Assembly: GCA_051294375.1 (NCBI GenBank)
Contig: CM119268.1
Coordinates: 18,742,615 to 18,806,614 of the forward strand
DNA from: Paraspadella gotoi
Lineage: Eukaryota; Chaetognatha
Direction: 5' to 3'
Length of the DNA stretch: 64,000 nucleotides
Shown: piece after piece, positions 45,630 through 58,480 of the stretch
How the letters are laid out: the number at the start of each line of letters is the position of its first letter
How positions within the stretch are numbered: position 1 is the first letter of the stretch
Notes under the pieces: model-generated
The model's input: only the letters and a program-made list of their open reading frames with translations
What the model was told of the DNA's origin: nothing
Database searches by the model: none
Made by a program: the position numbers and the translations under genes

Positions 45630-47620
45630 TTCTCTCTCCCTCCCTTTTCCTGATGGCCTTTGTTTTGTTATTCGTTTCTCCTTTTGCTTTCTCTCTCAGA
45701 TATAGGTCTCATAATCGGGTGCTTATATCGCCTTCGTTTTCGCCATGAGAGACGATATTCCAGGGGTCAATGCAATCGACGACGAAGAGTGTGAGAGAGA
45801 GAGAGAGAAGAGAGAGAAGAGAAGAGTAGAGAGAGAGAGAGATGAGAGAGAGAATGAGAGAGAGAGAGAGAAAATTGCTAGTGAAATCGCCTATCAGAAT
45901 GGGAACAGAAAGTTTTACAATATACAATACATACATCGATAACATATAGGGCGTTGAAAAAAATCATATAGTGGCGTTGAAAAATAATCGAAATTAACCA
46001 AATCAAGTAAACGTACTAATATATATAATATATATCTCTCTCTTAGAATTCGATGATGATATCACTTTTTGTAGTCAGTCTCATTTTCTTCTTTGTCGGA
46101 AATGGCGATTTTTGCGAGCAAATAACGTGCTATTAAAACTCGTAGCGCCAAACATTGTAGAGTTTATAGAAACTCAAGTTATCTTAAGTAGTTAGTGCAA
46201 GAAGCAAAACTACATACCTATAAAGACGCATATAAATATTTTGGTAATTTGTTACAAATTATTATTTCATTAATAGTTTGTACACTATATTATAATTAAT
46301 ATAATAATAAAAAAAGCTAAAGTTGAAAATTAAAAATTTTAATTTTAATAATCGAATTTGGAATCTTACCAAAAATTGATATAGAAATATATCCATTAAA
46401 AAATCTTCATAATGTAGTGTAAAAGAATTAAAAAACTCATCTATTTTGTTTAATTTGTTTCAATTTTTGTCTTTAAGATTCTATAGTTTTATGAATTTTA
46501 CCACACTTAATGACATAAATTTTGATATACAAAGTTATATTCTTTTATATCAACTTGTTGCCAAAGATCCAAATCCATGAAAAAATTTTTGAAATTATTA
46601 TTTTTTACTTTAGCCAATTTTACTTATAATTATTAATAAATATATAGTAACAACTTTATAGATTTAAACTAAAATTTAAGAAAATAAACTTACCAAAATA
46701 TTTTTATAAGTACTTTATTTTTATATTCAAAAGTCATATTAAATTTAAAAATTTTAATAATTTGATTTATCATAACTTTATAATGGTTGCCTATTTTATA
46801 AACGTTACGAACATAAAACCCGTCATTTCCGACATATATATATATATTAATACTAAAAAACATGGTCATCACCATCGAATTTCTACAGACTGACATTACA
46901 CTAAGAATAGCCTTGTACCTCACTTATTTGTAAATGTAGACTGCTCTAATATAAGATTTCGGACTTGAACCTTACCCCCTTAATTGATCCTCGCCCTACG
47001 CACGATTGTTTACAAAATTGTTTAATTTTTATCGCAGAAGAATCGTTTTTAAGACATTTTTTGCTCCGCGTCCAAATAATTAAAATCAACTTCCTGTGCA
47101 AAAGTTACACATGATCAACCTAATGGGTTTCTTTAATCGGTAGTATTGAGAGAGTACGTTTATGGCATTTGCTCGAATAAAAAATCTAACTTCTTGCAAT
47201 AAACAAATATTATAACAAGCAATAAAAATCAGTCAGTACTTTAATTTTTTTTATTTTTAAAAAAATTGAAGCTGCAGTATGCTGCAGTAAATTGAATTAC
47301 CATACCAATTATCGGGATTAGTCCCCTGACTTATAAACCATCGATCTATGTTATTTATACAGCCTAATATACTATGTTACTAGTATAAAGTAAGATTTCT
47401 TTTAATATTGCCTAGGTTCACCCCGCCTATAAGCATGACACCTTCAGTCGTGACCCGATGGCTCATTGAGTAAAGCCATCAGCTCATGATCACTAGGTGC
47501 GTATATATATACATACATGTACATAGTGTGGATCGAATTTTTTCACAATACGTAACAAAATTAAAATAATCCCAATGTGCATGTGAATAAAAACATAAAC
47601 AGTCCTGATGGCAGAACTTT
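45350..47620 (-). repeat. Block D3, inverted copy
   Basis: Reverse complement of D2 and D1. It is almost identical to D2 over 43690-45270, including the same 77-codon chance frame (43692-43925 and 46690-46923). It is contiguous with block B on its right. Confidence 0.9.
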
Positions 47621-47764
47621 TAAAATAAACTCTCTTCTTTTCTTTTTAATATTTATTCTTTAAATCAAAACTTCAGTTTTTTTATTTTTGAAGAAAAAGA
47701 ACACGAATTACATTTCTGTTTTATTGTCGTCATCGCCTTATGACATCTCACTATGTTACAAATT

Positions 47765-48255
47765 TCACTTTTTTTAAGCATCACAACCACTATCACTTCC
47801 TCTACTCTCACTCCCGCCAGTCCCACCATCACAACCACTATCACTTCCTCCACTCTCACTCACACCGTCACAACCACTATCACTTCCTTCACTCTCACTC
47901 CCACCACTCCCACCATCACAACCACTATCACTTCCTCCTATCTCACTCCCACCATCACACACCACTATCACTTCTTCCACTCTCACTCCCACCGTCACAA
48001 CACTATCACTTCCTCCCACTCTCAATCCCACCCCTCTCACCATCACAACCACTATCACTTCCTCCACTCTCACTCCCACCATCCAACACTATCACTTCCT
48101 CCTCTCTCGCTCCCACCACTCTCACCATCACAAACACTTATCATGTTGCATGCGCCACTCTTCCTCTGCCACCATCACAACCACTATCACTTCCTCCACT
48201 GTCACTCCCACCATCACAAACACTATCACTTCCTCCACTCTCACTCCCACCACCC
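47765..48255. repeat. 39-bp minisatellite, block B copy
   Basis: About 12 units with core CACTATCACTTCCTCCACTC followed by TCACTCCCACC. The cleanest copy of this array in the window. Confidence 0.92.
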
Positions 48256-49811
48256 CGCGATCGACGAATTTCTCTCTCCGTGTCGGGCGAAGGTCAAGGG
48301 TCGAAAGAAGATGACCCCAATAAAAATGGCAGTCGAGGGCCCATTTTTTGATCCATGAATGCGGGATCAGTGCAGCTTATAGTTTAAATGTGTTAAACTT
48401 TATTAACTGAAATAATACGATTGTACGCTTTTACATCAATAAAAACTACTAACTTTTAAAAAGGCAGGACAGGTCGTGTGACCGAACTGAAGAAAAGAAG
48501 TAAAACAATCGTGAAACCGAATTGGCTAATGGAATAAGCTGAATGTAAGCTGATAAATATAGAGTTGGCTAATGTAATAAATCAATAGACTTGGCCGTTG
48601 TAATTAAGTGATAGAGCTCGCGGATGTAATTAACTGACAGAGTTTCCGGATGTAATCAACTGACAAAGATTACTGATGGAACCGGCTAGCAACCCAGACT
48701 CTCATTATCTCGGCCTTCTTCGGTTTCTCCTCCTCGTTGAGTAAGAATTCTCGGAAATCCGGGCGACGAGCAAAAGACTCCCTCACCGACCGTTTAGACT
48801 CGCGATTCCCTCCATTTTCCCACCATCTCAAAACCATCTGCTCTCAATTTACCTCCATCATCTGAAAACCGTCTGAACTCAACCTCACCCCTTTTTAACC
48901 AATCTTTACTGAGCTAAGCTCCACCATCTCAAAATAATCTGTACTGTCACAATATCCACTATTTTTAATTTATCAATACTCAGCTCATCTTCATCATTAC
49001 AGATTCACAGAACCATCTAAAATTATTTTCTTCGAAGCTGACTTTCTCCATCTGAAAACTATTTGTACTACGCACTAAATCTCCTCATTTGTAAACCATA
49101 TCTACTAAGGTCACCTCCTCCATCTCAAATCCATATCTCCAGATCTTCAGATAGCTTACCTCAACCAACTAAAGACCATCCTGTACCATCGGACAATCCC
49201 CTTAACCTTAAGGGTTTTTCTGCTGAAACCTCTGGTTTCATTATTTTTTTCCCTTTAGGAAATCATTTCTGTCTTCTTTGAACTGAGCAGTGAGCATCAG
49301 CCTACTCAGCAGATTAAAGGTTAAATAAATGCCGAGAGAAGCCTCTTTCTTTTGGAAAATATAAGAATAACATTGGTCTTTAGCTTTTCCTTTTCTTTTC
49401 TCTCTTCCCGTCTCTCTCCCTTTTCTTCTATTTTCTTCTTAATATTTTCTTTCTTTTTCTTCTAGTTGATATTAATTTCTATTTTTTTCTCTTTTCATTT
49501 ATTTTCTTTTATCTTTTCTTTTCTATCTTCTTTGCTTTTCTTTCCCTTTCTTCAATTTTCTTTTTTTTTCTTCTTTATTTTCTCTTCTTTTCTTTTCTTT
49601 TCTTTTTCTTTTATTTTCTTTTCTTCTCTTTTTTTATTTTCCGTTCTTTTCTTATCTTCTCATTTTTTTTTCTTATTATTTCTTTTCTTCTCCTCGCTCT
49701 TTAACGTCGAGAATCCTTGAACTTCTCCGAAAGTCGATATAACTCGAGTAATCGAACTTAATTGAATCTGACCAAATCCCGGGAATATCCTTCCTTCAAA
49801 GTTGTGGAGCT

Positions 49812-49946
<135 letters not shown>

Positions 49947-50771
49947 GAATCGAATCCCAGTGGACTGAAAAGAAAAGCGAGGGAAGTCTCTTCGTCAGGA
50001 ACGCGGTCATCTCTGCTCGTTTCCGCAACAAAATGAAAAGATGAGTTTTAGTTTTGTTTGTTTTTTTTTCTTTTCTTAGTTTTGTTTCATCCAATAAATT
50101 TAGTTTAACGTTTAATTCAAACATATAAATGTTTGCTTAAAATTTATGATGCTTGTTGTCTCAACCCCGTAAACTGCTTGTTTTTTTTCGCAACCTTGTC
50201 TTCAATCACCTGAACGATAACAAAAGACAAGGACTCGAAAAAATGGGAAATTTTTTTAGCAAAAGAGTAAAAAGAAAAAAAAAAGAAATAAAAGGGAAAA
50301 AGGAGAAATGTGAAAAAAAGAAAAGAAAAAAAAGGAAACAAAAAATTCAAGTGAGTCCGAGGTCAAACGAAGGAATTGAAGAGAAAAAAGGGAAAGAAAA
50401 AGGAAGTATAAATCTTACACTGCGGCGCAAAAAAAAGAAGACACTAGGTAGCTTCTAATACACCATTATTTCTTTTTTAATTTTGAGAAAATATATATTA
50501 AAAGTATAGCTCTTTTAAAGAGCTATCGGTCGGTGCAAGAAAAATTTGAATTTGTTCTGGAAGTAGTATAGAGCAAGACTCTAAAGTCAGAGTCTCAGAA
50601 TGGAATTGGGAAAAAGTGATTTCTAAAGGTTAGTATTGTTGATACTTTTTTTCTGACTGATGTTTATAATATAGAACTAAAAAAATCATAATAAAAGGGT
50701 TGTCAATAAATTTGTATTACTTTTTTATAAAAATATTTTTGAATTGCTACCAAATATTGCATTTTAATAAT

Positions 50772-50942
50772 TATTAGAAAAGTTTGAAATGAATTTTCAA
50801 CAACGATTTTATTTTTAATAAAAAACGGACATGTTTCGGCTTAACTACAAGCCTTCATCAGCATTAAAAAAGTTAGTGAATTTGAAACAAATTATGTGCA
50901 TAAAGAAAGAGTGAGAGAGAGAGAGAGAGAGAGAGACCACAA
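50772..50942 (-). mobile_element. 171-bp hammerhead-ribozyme retroelement insertion, retrozyme- or Penelope-like
   Basis: TGCATTTTAATAAT occurs at 50758-50771 and 50943-50956 as a 14-bp target duplication. Blocks A (about 33810) and C (about 56775) have the site once, uninterrupted. The insert is 171 bp and non-coding, carries a hammerhead core on its minus strand, and has (GA)n at 50909-50935 near one end. Long variable duplications and a terminal microsatellite indicate retrotransposition. Hammerhead ribozymes are established parts of Penelope-like retroelements and of small non-autonomous retrozymes in animals. Which of the two this derives from cannot be told from one copy. Confidence 0.65.
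50822..50866 (-). ncRNA. Hammerhead ribozyme core
   Basis: Read on the minus strand: CUGAUGA (861-855), one extra A, stem II GGCUU/AAGCC with a six-base loop (853-838), GAAA (837-834), a minimal stem III CAUG (833-830), and the cleavage triplet GUC with cut expected after C828. Stem I begins AAUG (865-862) paired with CGUU (827-824) using one G-U pair. U-rich and A-rich strands further out may extend it. All invariant core bases of a hammerhead are present. The extra A before stem II and the very short stem III are deviations, and short stem III hammerheads are known from Penelope-like elements. Confidence 0.7.
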
Positions 50943-51509
50943 TGCATTTTAATAATAAATATTAAAAACAATCAATTTTTTCAAAATTATTTTAAAATCA
51001 AAACATAATTTTATGATAAAAATAAAAAAAATAATTTTATTATAATAGTAAGTGTTTATATTAGTCTGCTTTAACACGAGATGCCATAAGGATAAAAACT
51101 TTGATGTGAAAAAGCTTTGAAATTAACCTTGGGTAAGTTATCACTCAAACTGCTTTTTCTTTATTTTAAAAAGATTGCTTTTTTATATTGTTTCCCTACT
51201 TATTTTCATTTTCTTTAGGTTGAAAATGGTTGATACCTATCCTACAGATATTTGATGCTGAATTTGTTCAGCTAATTTCAATAATAATATTATAATAAGA
51301 AAAAGTCAGAGACTCTTCTTTGATTAATATTAATTTATTCTTGTCAGATGATTTGTACCAATCGACTTTGACCTCCTATAACTTTCGGACGCTTTGATAG
51401 ATTTTAATGGGGCCTGAACCAATCGCTTTATCTTTAAATAAGCTTTGTTTTATGTTTCTATATCTCAGTAAAATTTATCCATCCAATATAGCTTTTTCGG
51501 TGTGAAAGA

Positions 51510-51511
<2 letters not shown>

Positions 51512-51549
<38 letters not shown>

Positions 51550-51552
51550 GTG
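51512..51552. repeat. (ATA)n microsatellite
   Basis: Thirteen AAT units. The array in C (57364-57402) is interrupted and in A it is nearly lost (about 33220-33255). Confidence 0.92.
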
Positions 51553-51604
51553 TAGATGTTGCGCCGGATTTTAAAACTTGTATCGATCCAACAAGAATTT
51601 GATA

Positions 51605-51655
51605 CAATGTGATATGTGATACAATGTGATACAATGTGATACAATGTGATATAAT
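51605..51655. repeat. Decamer tandem (GATACAATGT)n
   Basis: About four units. Block C has a shorter, corrupted version near 57465-57515, and block A only traces. Confidence 0.85.
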
Positions 51656-51963
51656 ATACGTTTAGAAGTAGATTTAACGGACCAATAAAAGAAAACAGAT
51701 AGAAAAACCAACCGACAGACGAAAGTTATTTTAAGGTTTGCTCCGCCAGTACAAGCGGGTTAAGAAATAGAAAGGCACGTAGTAAAGATGAGTCAAGACA
51801 GAAAATGGAGACCGATTGTAAACAAAGATGCAAAAAAGAGGAAAAGAGGAAAACTCAGCGTAAAGTGGGCAATAATAAAAGATTGAAAAAAAAAGATGGA
51901 AATGAGAGGAAAAAATAGGAAGAAGAAAACGACGTTTTGCTGAAGAATAAGAAGAAGAAGAAG

Positions 51964-51998
<35 letters not shown>

Positions 51999-52150
51999 NN
52001 NNNNNNNNNNNNNNNNNNNNNNNNNNNNNNNNNNNNNNNNNNNNNNNNNNNNNNNNNNNNNNNNNNNNNNNNNNNNNNNNNNNNNNNNNNNNNNNNNNNN
52101 NNNNNNNNNNNNNNNNNNNNNNNNNNNNNNNNNNNNNNNNNNNNNNNNNN
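51999..52150. other. Assembly gap, 152 N, inside (GA)n
   Basis: GA on both sides. Block C spans the place with a GA run of about 75 bp (57826-57904). Confidence 0.97.
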
Positions 52151-52575
52151 GAGAGAGAGAGGGTAAAAAAATATGCGTAATAAGTAAAGGTCGGGTATTA
52201 TGGGCAATAAACTGCGGATGGAGAAACCCCATAATGGAAAAAAACTGGCTCAGCGAAAAAAGTGAAACAAGAAGAGAAAAAAGTTAGCAAATTGCAAAAT
52301 AAACGGAATAAGAGTAACTAATACAAATACTATAAATAGTAGATGTGAAAGTGGACGAAAAAAAGAAAATCAAGGGAAAAATGGGAGAGTTAAAATGAAG
52401 GAGTAGTGTGAAAGAGTTAATTTTGTATTACCTACGGCAATACCTATTTTTTTAAGTTTAGCCTATAAATTAAAAAAAGTCTCATCAGAATTTTTTTTTA
52501 TAATCAATTGATTAATTAAAAGTTGATGACATAAATTTTGATAAAAGTGAAAACGGGGAGTTCGAATTCTTCGTA

Positions 52576-52832
52576 NNNNNNNNNNNNNNNNNNNNNNNNN
52601 NNNNNNNNNNNNNNNNNNNNNNNNNNNNNNNNNNNNNNNNNNNNNNNNNNNNNNNNNNNNNNNNNNNNNNNNNNNNNNNNNNNNNNNNNNNNNNNNNNNN
52701 NNNNNNNNNNNNNNNNNNNNNNNNNNNNNNNNNNNNNNNNNNNNNNNNNNNNNNNNNNNNNNNNNNNNNNNNNNNNNNNNNNNNNNNNNNNNNNNNNNNN
52801 NNNNNNNNNNNNNNNNNNNNNNNNNNNNNNNN
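52576..52832. other. Assembly gap, 257 N
   Basis: Block C reads through the same place (about 58337-58495) and shows AT-rich DNA plus (CT)n, so the gap's content is known from the duplicate. Confidence 0.97.
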
Positions 52833-53055
52833 CTTAAGAAAATCTTGAAACATCGTAATGATCCGAGGAATGGTCGTCTCCATTTTCTGCAAACGATGAG
52901 ACTGGAGCCTAAACGTGGACGAATGAGAGAGAGAGAAAGAAAAGATGAAAGGAGAAAAAGAAAGAAAGAAAAAAAATAAAGAAAATTGGAGAGAGGGATA
53001 AAAAGAGGAGAAGGGAAAGTCAAAGGGGTAAAAGTGAAAAGAATATCAGGGCAGG

Positions 53056-53078
53056 NNNNNNNNNNNNNNNNNNNNNNN
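53056..53078. other. Assembly gap, about 23 N
   Basis: Block C has about 230 bp here (58716-58945), with CT tracts and CACACAC. The gap length is therefore a placeholder. Confidence 0.95.
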
Positions 53079-53949
53079 ATTCTTAGCGCCTCCCGCATCA
53101 ATTTCATTCCGCTTATATTTTAATACGAAATTCTGATCGCCTTTTATTTTAATTGCGACGCGTTTTCTTTTTTAATAAGAAAATTCAGAAATGTAGCTTA
53201 TCCAAAACGCCTGAAGGTTTTATTTTATGCTGCCATTAGGCTATTTCATTTTTACCTAAAAATGTCCTCGGTCCTCCTTTTCTTGATTTTTACTAAATTG
53301 TCCAAATCCGAAATTAATTAATATTTTTATTTAACTCTTTAATTTAATGCTCTCAATCAAAGGGATGGGAGAGAGTCGGTCTCTTCTTCGCCGCAGAGGT
53401 AAACAAACTAACAAAGTAATATTTAATATTAAGACGGAGAGAAAAATAAACTAACAAGTTAACAAAAATAACCAAATAAATAAGTGAATATTAGTAATCA
53501 TGATTCATGAATTCGTTTTTTTTACCCGAGAAATTAACTTATGTTTAAAGCCTGTCACCTTCAAATTAAAAAATGTTTTTCTTATATCTTCCTCAGTGAC
53601 TCATTGTCCCACCAAACAAAACACAAGCTCACTGAGACTCACTTAGAGTTTGTGTTTTGTTGGTTTTTAATTTAATTTTTTTTATTAATTTTTTTTGTCT
53701 GTTTTTAATTTATATTTTTAAAAAACATCTTGAGATAAAAATGACTGTAAATCACTGTGAATTTTGATCAAAATGAAAAGAAAAAGGTTTAATTCTCGCA
53801 ACATTTACATCAAACTGTGTTTCGACTTTAATGTGATTTGAGTTTGACGTGACGTGCGATCAAAAGGCATCGACGTTATTAATTTCGCTTTCAGATCAAA
53901 CCAAATATGGAACATTATTATTCCCTTTCTTAATAAAGAGAGGATCACC

Positions 53950-54240
53950 ATCACAGCAACCACTATCACTTCTTCCACTCTCACTTCCCACCGGTCACAA
54001 CACTATCACTTCTCCTCTCAATCACCACCCCTCCACATACACAACCACTATCACTTCCTCCACTCTCACTCCCACCATCCAAACCCTATCACTTCCTCTC
54101 TCTCGCTCCCACCACTCTCACCATCACAAACACTTATCAATTCTGCACTCTCACTCCCACCATCACACCACTATCACTTCCTCCACTGTCACTCCACCAT
54201 CACAAACATATCACTTCCTCATCTCACTCCCACCACCCCG
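53950..54240. repeat. 39-bp minisatellite, block C copy
   Basis: Seven or so units with frequent indels, shorter than the arrays in A and B. Confidence 0.85.
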
Positions 54241-55863
54241 CGATCGACGAATTGGTCTCTCTCCGTGGGTTCGGGCGAAGGTCAAGGGTCGAAAGAAGAT
54301 GACCCAATAAAATGGCAGTCGAGGCCCATTTTTGGATTCCATGAATGCGGGATCAGTGCAGCTTAAAAGTTTAAATGTTGTTAAACTTTATTAACAGAAA
54401 TAATACGATTGTACGCTTTACATCAATAAAACTACTAACTTTTAAAAAGGCAGGACAGGTCGTGTGACCGAACTGAAGAAAAGAAGTAAAACAATTCGTG
54501 AACCGAATTGGCTAATGTAATAAGCTGAATGTAAGCTGATAAATATAGAGTTGCCTAATGTAATAAATCATAGACTTGGCCGTTGTAATTAAGTGATAGA
54601 GCTCGCGTGTAATTAACTGACAGAGTTTCCCGGATGTAAATCAACTGACAAAGATTACTGATGGAACCGGCTTAAGCAACCCAGACTCTCATTATCTTCG
54701 CCTTCCTTCGGTTTCCTCCCTCCTCGGTTGGGTAAAGAATTTCGTGAAATCGGGCGACGAAGCAAAAGACTCCCTCACCGACCGTTTATGACTCGCGATT
54801 CCCTCCATTTTTGCGACGCATCTCAAAACCATCTGCTCTCATTTAACCTCCATCATCCTGAAAACCGTCTGAACTCCAACCTCCACCCATTTTACCAATT
54901 CTTTTACTGAGCTAAACCTCCACACATCTCAAAAATAATCTGGTACTGTCACATATTATCCACTATTTTAAATTTATCAATAACTCAGCTCATCTTCGAT
55001 CATTACAGATTCACAGAAACCATCTAAAAATTATTTTCTTCGAAAAGCTGACTTCTTCTCCATCTGAACTATTTGTACTACGCACTAAAATATCCTCATT
55101 TTGTAAACCAATATCTACTAAGGTCACCTCCTCCATCTCAAATCCATATCTCCAGATCTTTCAGATAGCTTACCTCAACCAACTAAAGAACCATCACTGT
55201 ACCATCGGACAATCCCCTAACGCTTAAGGTTTTTCTGGCTGAAACGCTCTGGTTTCATTATTTTTTTTCCCTTTAGGAAATCATTTCTGTCTTCTTTGGA
55301 ACTGAGCAGTGGAGCATCAGCCCTACTCAGGACAGATTTTTAAAAGGTTAAATAAATGCGAGAGAAGCCTCTTCTTTTTGGAAAATATAAAAGAATAACA
55401 TTGGTCTTTAGCTTTTCCCTTTTCTTTTTCCTCTCTTCGCCGTCTCTCTCCCTTTTCTTCTATTTTCTTCTTAAATATTTCCTTTTCTTTTCCCCCCCCC
55501 CCCCCTTCTTCTAGTTGATATTAATTTCTCTATTTTTTTCTCTTTTCATTTATTTTCTTTTATCTTTTCTTTTCTATCTTCTTTGCTTTTTCCTTTCCCT
55601 TTCTTCAAATTTTCTTTTTTTTTCTTCTTTATTTTCTCTTCTTTTCTTTTCTTTTCTTTCTTTTATTTTCTTTTCTTCCTCTTTTTTTATTTTCCGTTCT
55701 TTTCTTATTCTTTCATTTTTTTTTCGTTATTATTTCTTTTCTTCCCTCGCTCTTTAACGTCGAGAATCCTTGAACTTCTCCGAAAGTCGATATAAACCTC
55801 GAGTATCGAACTTAATTGAATCTGAGCAAATCCGGGAATATTCCTTTCTTCAAGTTGTGGAGC

Positions 55864-55947
<84 letters not shown>

Positions 55948-57822
55948 TGGGAATCGAATTCCCCAGTGGGACTGAAAGAAAAGCGAGGGAAGTCTCTTCG
56001 TCAGGAACGCGGTCATCTTCTGCTCGTTTCCGCAACAAAATGAAAGAATGAAAGTTTTAGTTTTGTTTGTTTTTTTTTCCTTTTCCTTAAGTTTTGTTTC
56101 AATCCAATAAATTTAGTTTAACGTTTAAATTCAAACATAATAATGTTTGCTTAAAATTTATGATGCTTGTTGTCTCAACCCCGTAAACTGCTTGTTTTTT
56201 TTTCGGCAAACCTTGTCTTCAATCACCTGAACGATAACAAAAGACAAGGACTCCGAAAAAAATGGAAATTTTTTTTAGGCAAAAGAGTAAAAAAAAAAAA
56301 AAAGAAATAAAAGGGAAAAGGAGAAATGTGAAAAAAGAAAAGAAAAAAAAGGAACAAAAAATTCAGTGAGTCCGAGTCAAACGAAGGAATTGGAAGAGAA
56401 AAAGGGAAGAAAAAGGAAGTATAAATCTTACACTCGCGGCGAAAAAAAAAGAAGACACTAAGGTAGCTTAATAATACACCATTATTTCTTTTTTAATTTT
56501 GAGAAAATATATATTAAAAGTATAGCTTGCTTTAAAGAGCTATCGTCGGTGCAAGAAAATTTGAATTTGTGTTCTGGAAGTAGTATAGAGCAAGAACTCA
56601 AAGTCAGAGTCTCAGAATGGAATGGGAAAAAGTGATTTCTAAAGGTTAGTATTGTTGAATACTTTTTTCTGAACTGACTGTTTATAATATAGAACTAAAA
56701 AAGTGCATAATAGGGTTTGTCAATAAATTTGTATTACTTTTTTAATAAAAATATTTTTGAAATTGCTTACCATAATTGCATTTTTAATAATAAATATTAA
56801 AAACAATCAAATTTTTTCAAAATTATTTTTAAAAAATCAAAACATAATTCTATGATAAAAATAAAAAACACTAATTTATTATAAGTAAGTGTTCTATATT
56901 AGTCTGCTTTAACACGAGTGCCATAAGGATAAAAACTTTGATGTGAAAAACTTTGAAAATTAACCTTGGGTAAGGTTATCACTCAACTGCTTTTTCTTTA
57001 TTTAAAAAAGATTGCTTTTTTATATTTGTTTCCCTACTTATTTTCATTTTCTTTAGGTTGAAAATGGTTGATACCTATCCCTACAGGATATTTTGATGCT
57101 GAATTTGTTCAGCTAATTTCAATAATATATTATATAATAAAGAAAGTCCAGAGACTCTTCTTTGATTAATATTAATTTATTCTTGTCAGATGATTTGTAC
57201 CAATCGACTTTTGACGCTCCTAATAACTTTCGGACGCTTTGATAGATTTTTAATGGGCTGAACCAAATCGCTTTATCTTTAAATAAGGCTTTGTTTTTAT
57301 GTTCTATAATCTCAGTAAAATTTATCCCATCCAATAATAGCTTTTTTCGGTGTGAAAGAAATTTAATAATAATAATAATATAATAATAATAATAATAATA
57401 GTTGTAGATGTTGCGCCGGAATTTTAAAAACTTGTAAATCGATCCAACAAGAAATTTTGATAAATGTGATATGTGATACAATGTGATACAATGTGATTAT
57501 CATGTGATATAATATACGTTTAGAAGTAGATTTAAACGGACCAATAAAAGAAAACAATAGAAAAACCAACCGTAAGACGAAAGTTATTTTAAGGTTTGCC
57601 TCCGCCAGTACAATAGCGGTTTAAGAAATAGAAAGGCACGTAGTAAAGATGAGTCAAGACAGAAAATGGAGACCGATTGTAAAACAAAGATGCAAAAAAG
57701 AGGAAAAGAGGAAAACTCAGCGTAAAGTGGGCATAATAAAAGATTGAAAAAAAAGATGGAAATGAGAGGAAAAAATAGGAAGAAGAAACGACGTTTGCTG
57801 AAGAATAAGAAAGAAGAAGAAG

Positions 57823-57825
<3 letters not shown>

Positions 57826-57905
<80 letters not shown>
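57826..57905. repeat. (GA)n tract in block C
   Basis: Uninterrupted GA. Its partner in block A is the (CT)n at 31102-31145. Confidence 0.95.
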
Positions 57906-57908
<3 letters not shown>

Positions 57909-58381
57909 AAAAAATATGAACAGTAATAAGTAAAGGTCGGTATTATGGGCAATAAACTGACGGATGCGAAACCCCCATATATGGAAAAAAACTGGCTCAA
58001 GCGAAAAAAAGTGAAACAAGAAGAGGAAAAAAGTTAGCAACATTGGCAAAAATAAAACGGAATAAGAGGTAACTAATACAAATACATAAATAGTTAGATG
58101 CCGAAAGTTGACGAAAAAAATGAAAATGCAAGGGGAAAAATGGGAGAGTTAAAATGAAGGATAGTGTGAAAGAGTTAATTTTGCATTACCTACGGCAATA
58201 CTATTATTTTTAAGGTTTAGCCTATAAATTAAAAAAAAGGTTTCTCATCAAATTTTTTTTATAATCCATTGATTAATTAAAAGTTGATGAATAAATTTTG
58301 ATAAAAGTGAAAAAACGGGGAGTTCGAATTCTTCGTAATACATATTTTTTCTTTTTTGATTTCCCATTGTTAAGAATTTTT

Positions 58382-58447
<66 letters not shown>

Positions 58448-58480
58448 CTCTCTTCTCTCTTCATCTCTCTCTCTCTTCCC
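58382..58480. repeat. (CT)n tract in block C
   Basis: Nearly pure CT. The corresponding part of block B is hidden in the 257-N gap. Confidence 0.95.

Noticed and set aside
47765-48255. CRISPR array
   Set aside because: Head-to-tail minisatellite with no unique spacers, in an animal genome.
47740-48358. Two overlapping ~200-codon His/Tyr/Ser- and Thr-rich frames
   Set aside because: They come from the 39-bp minisatellite. The matching arrays at 36266-36987 and 53849-54366 have indels and different frames.
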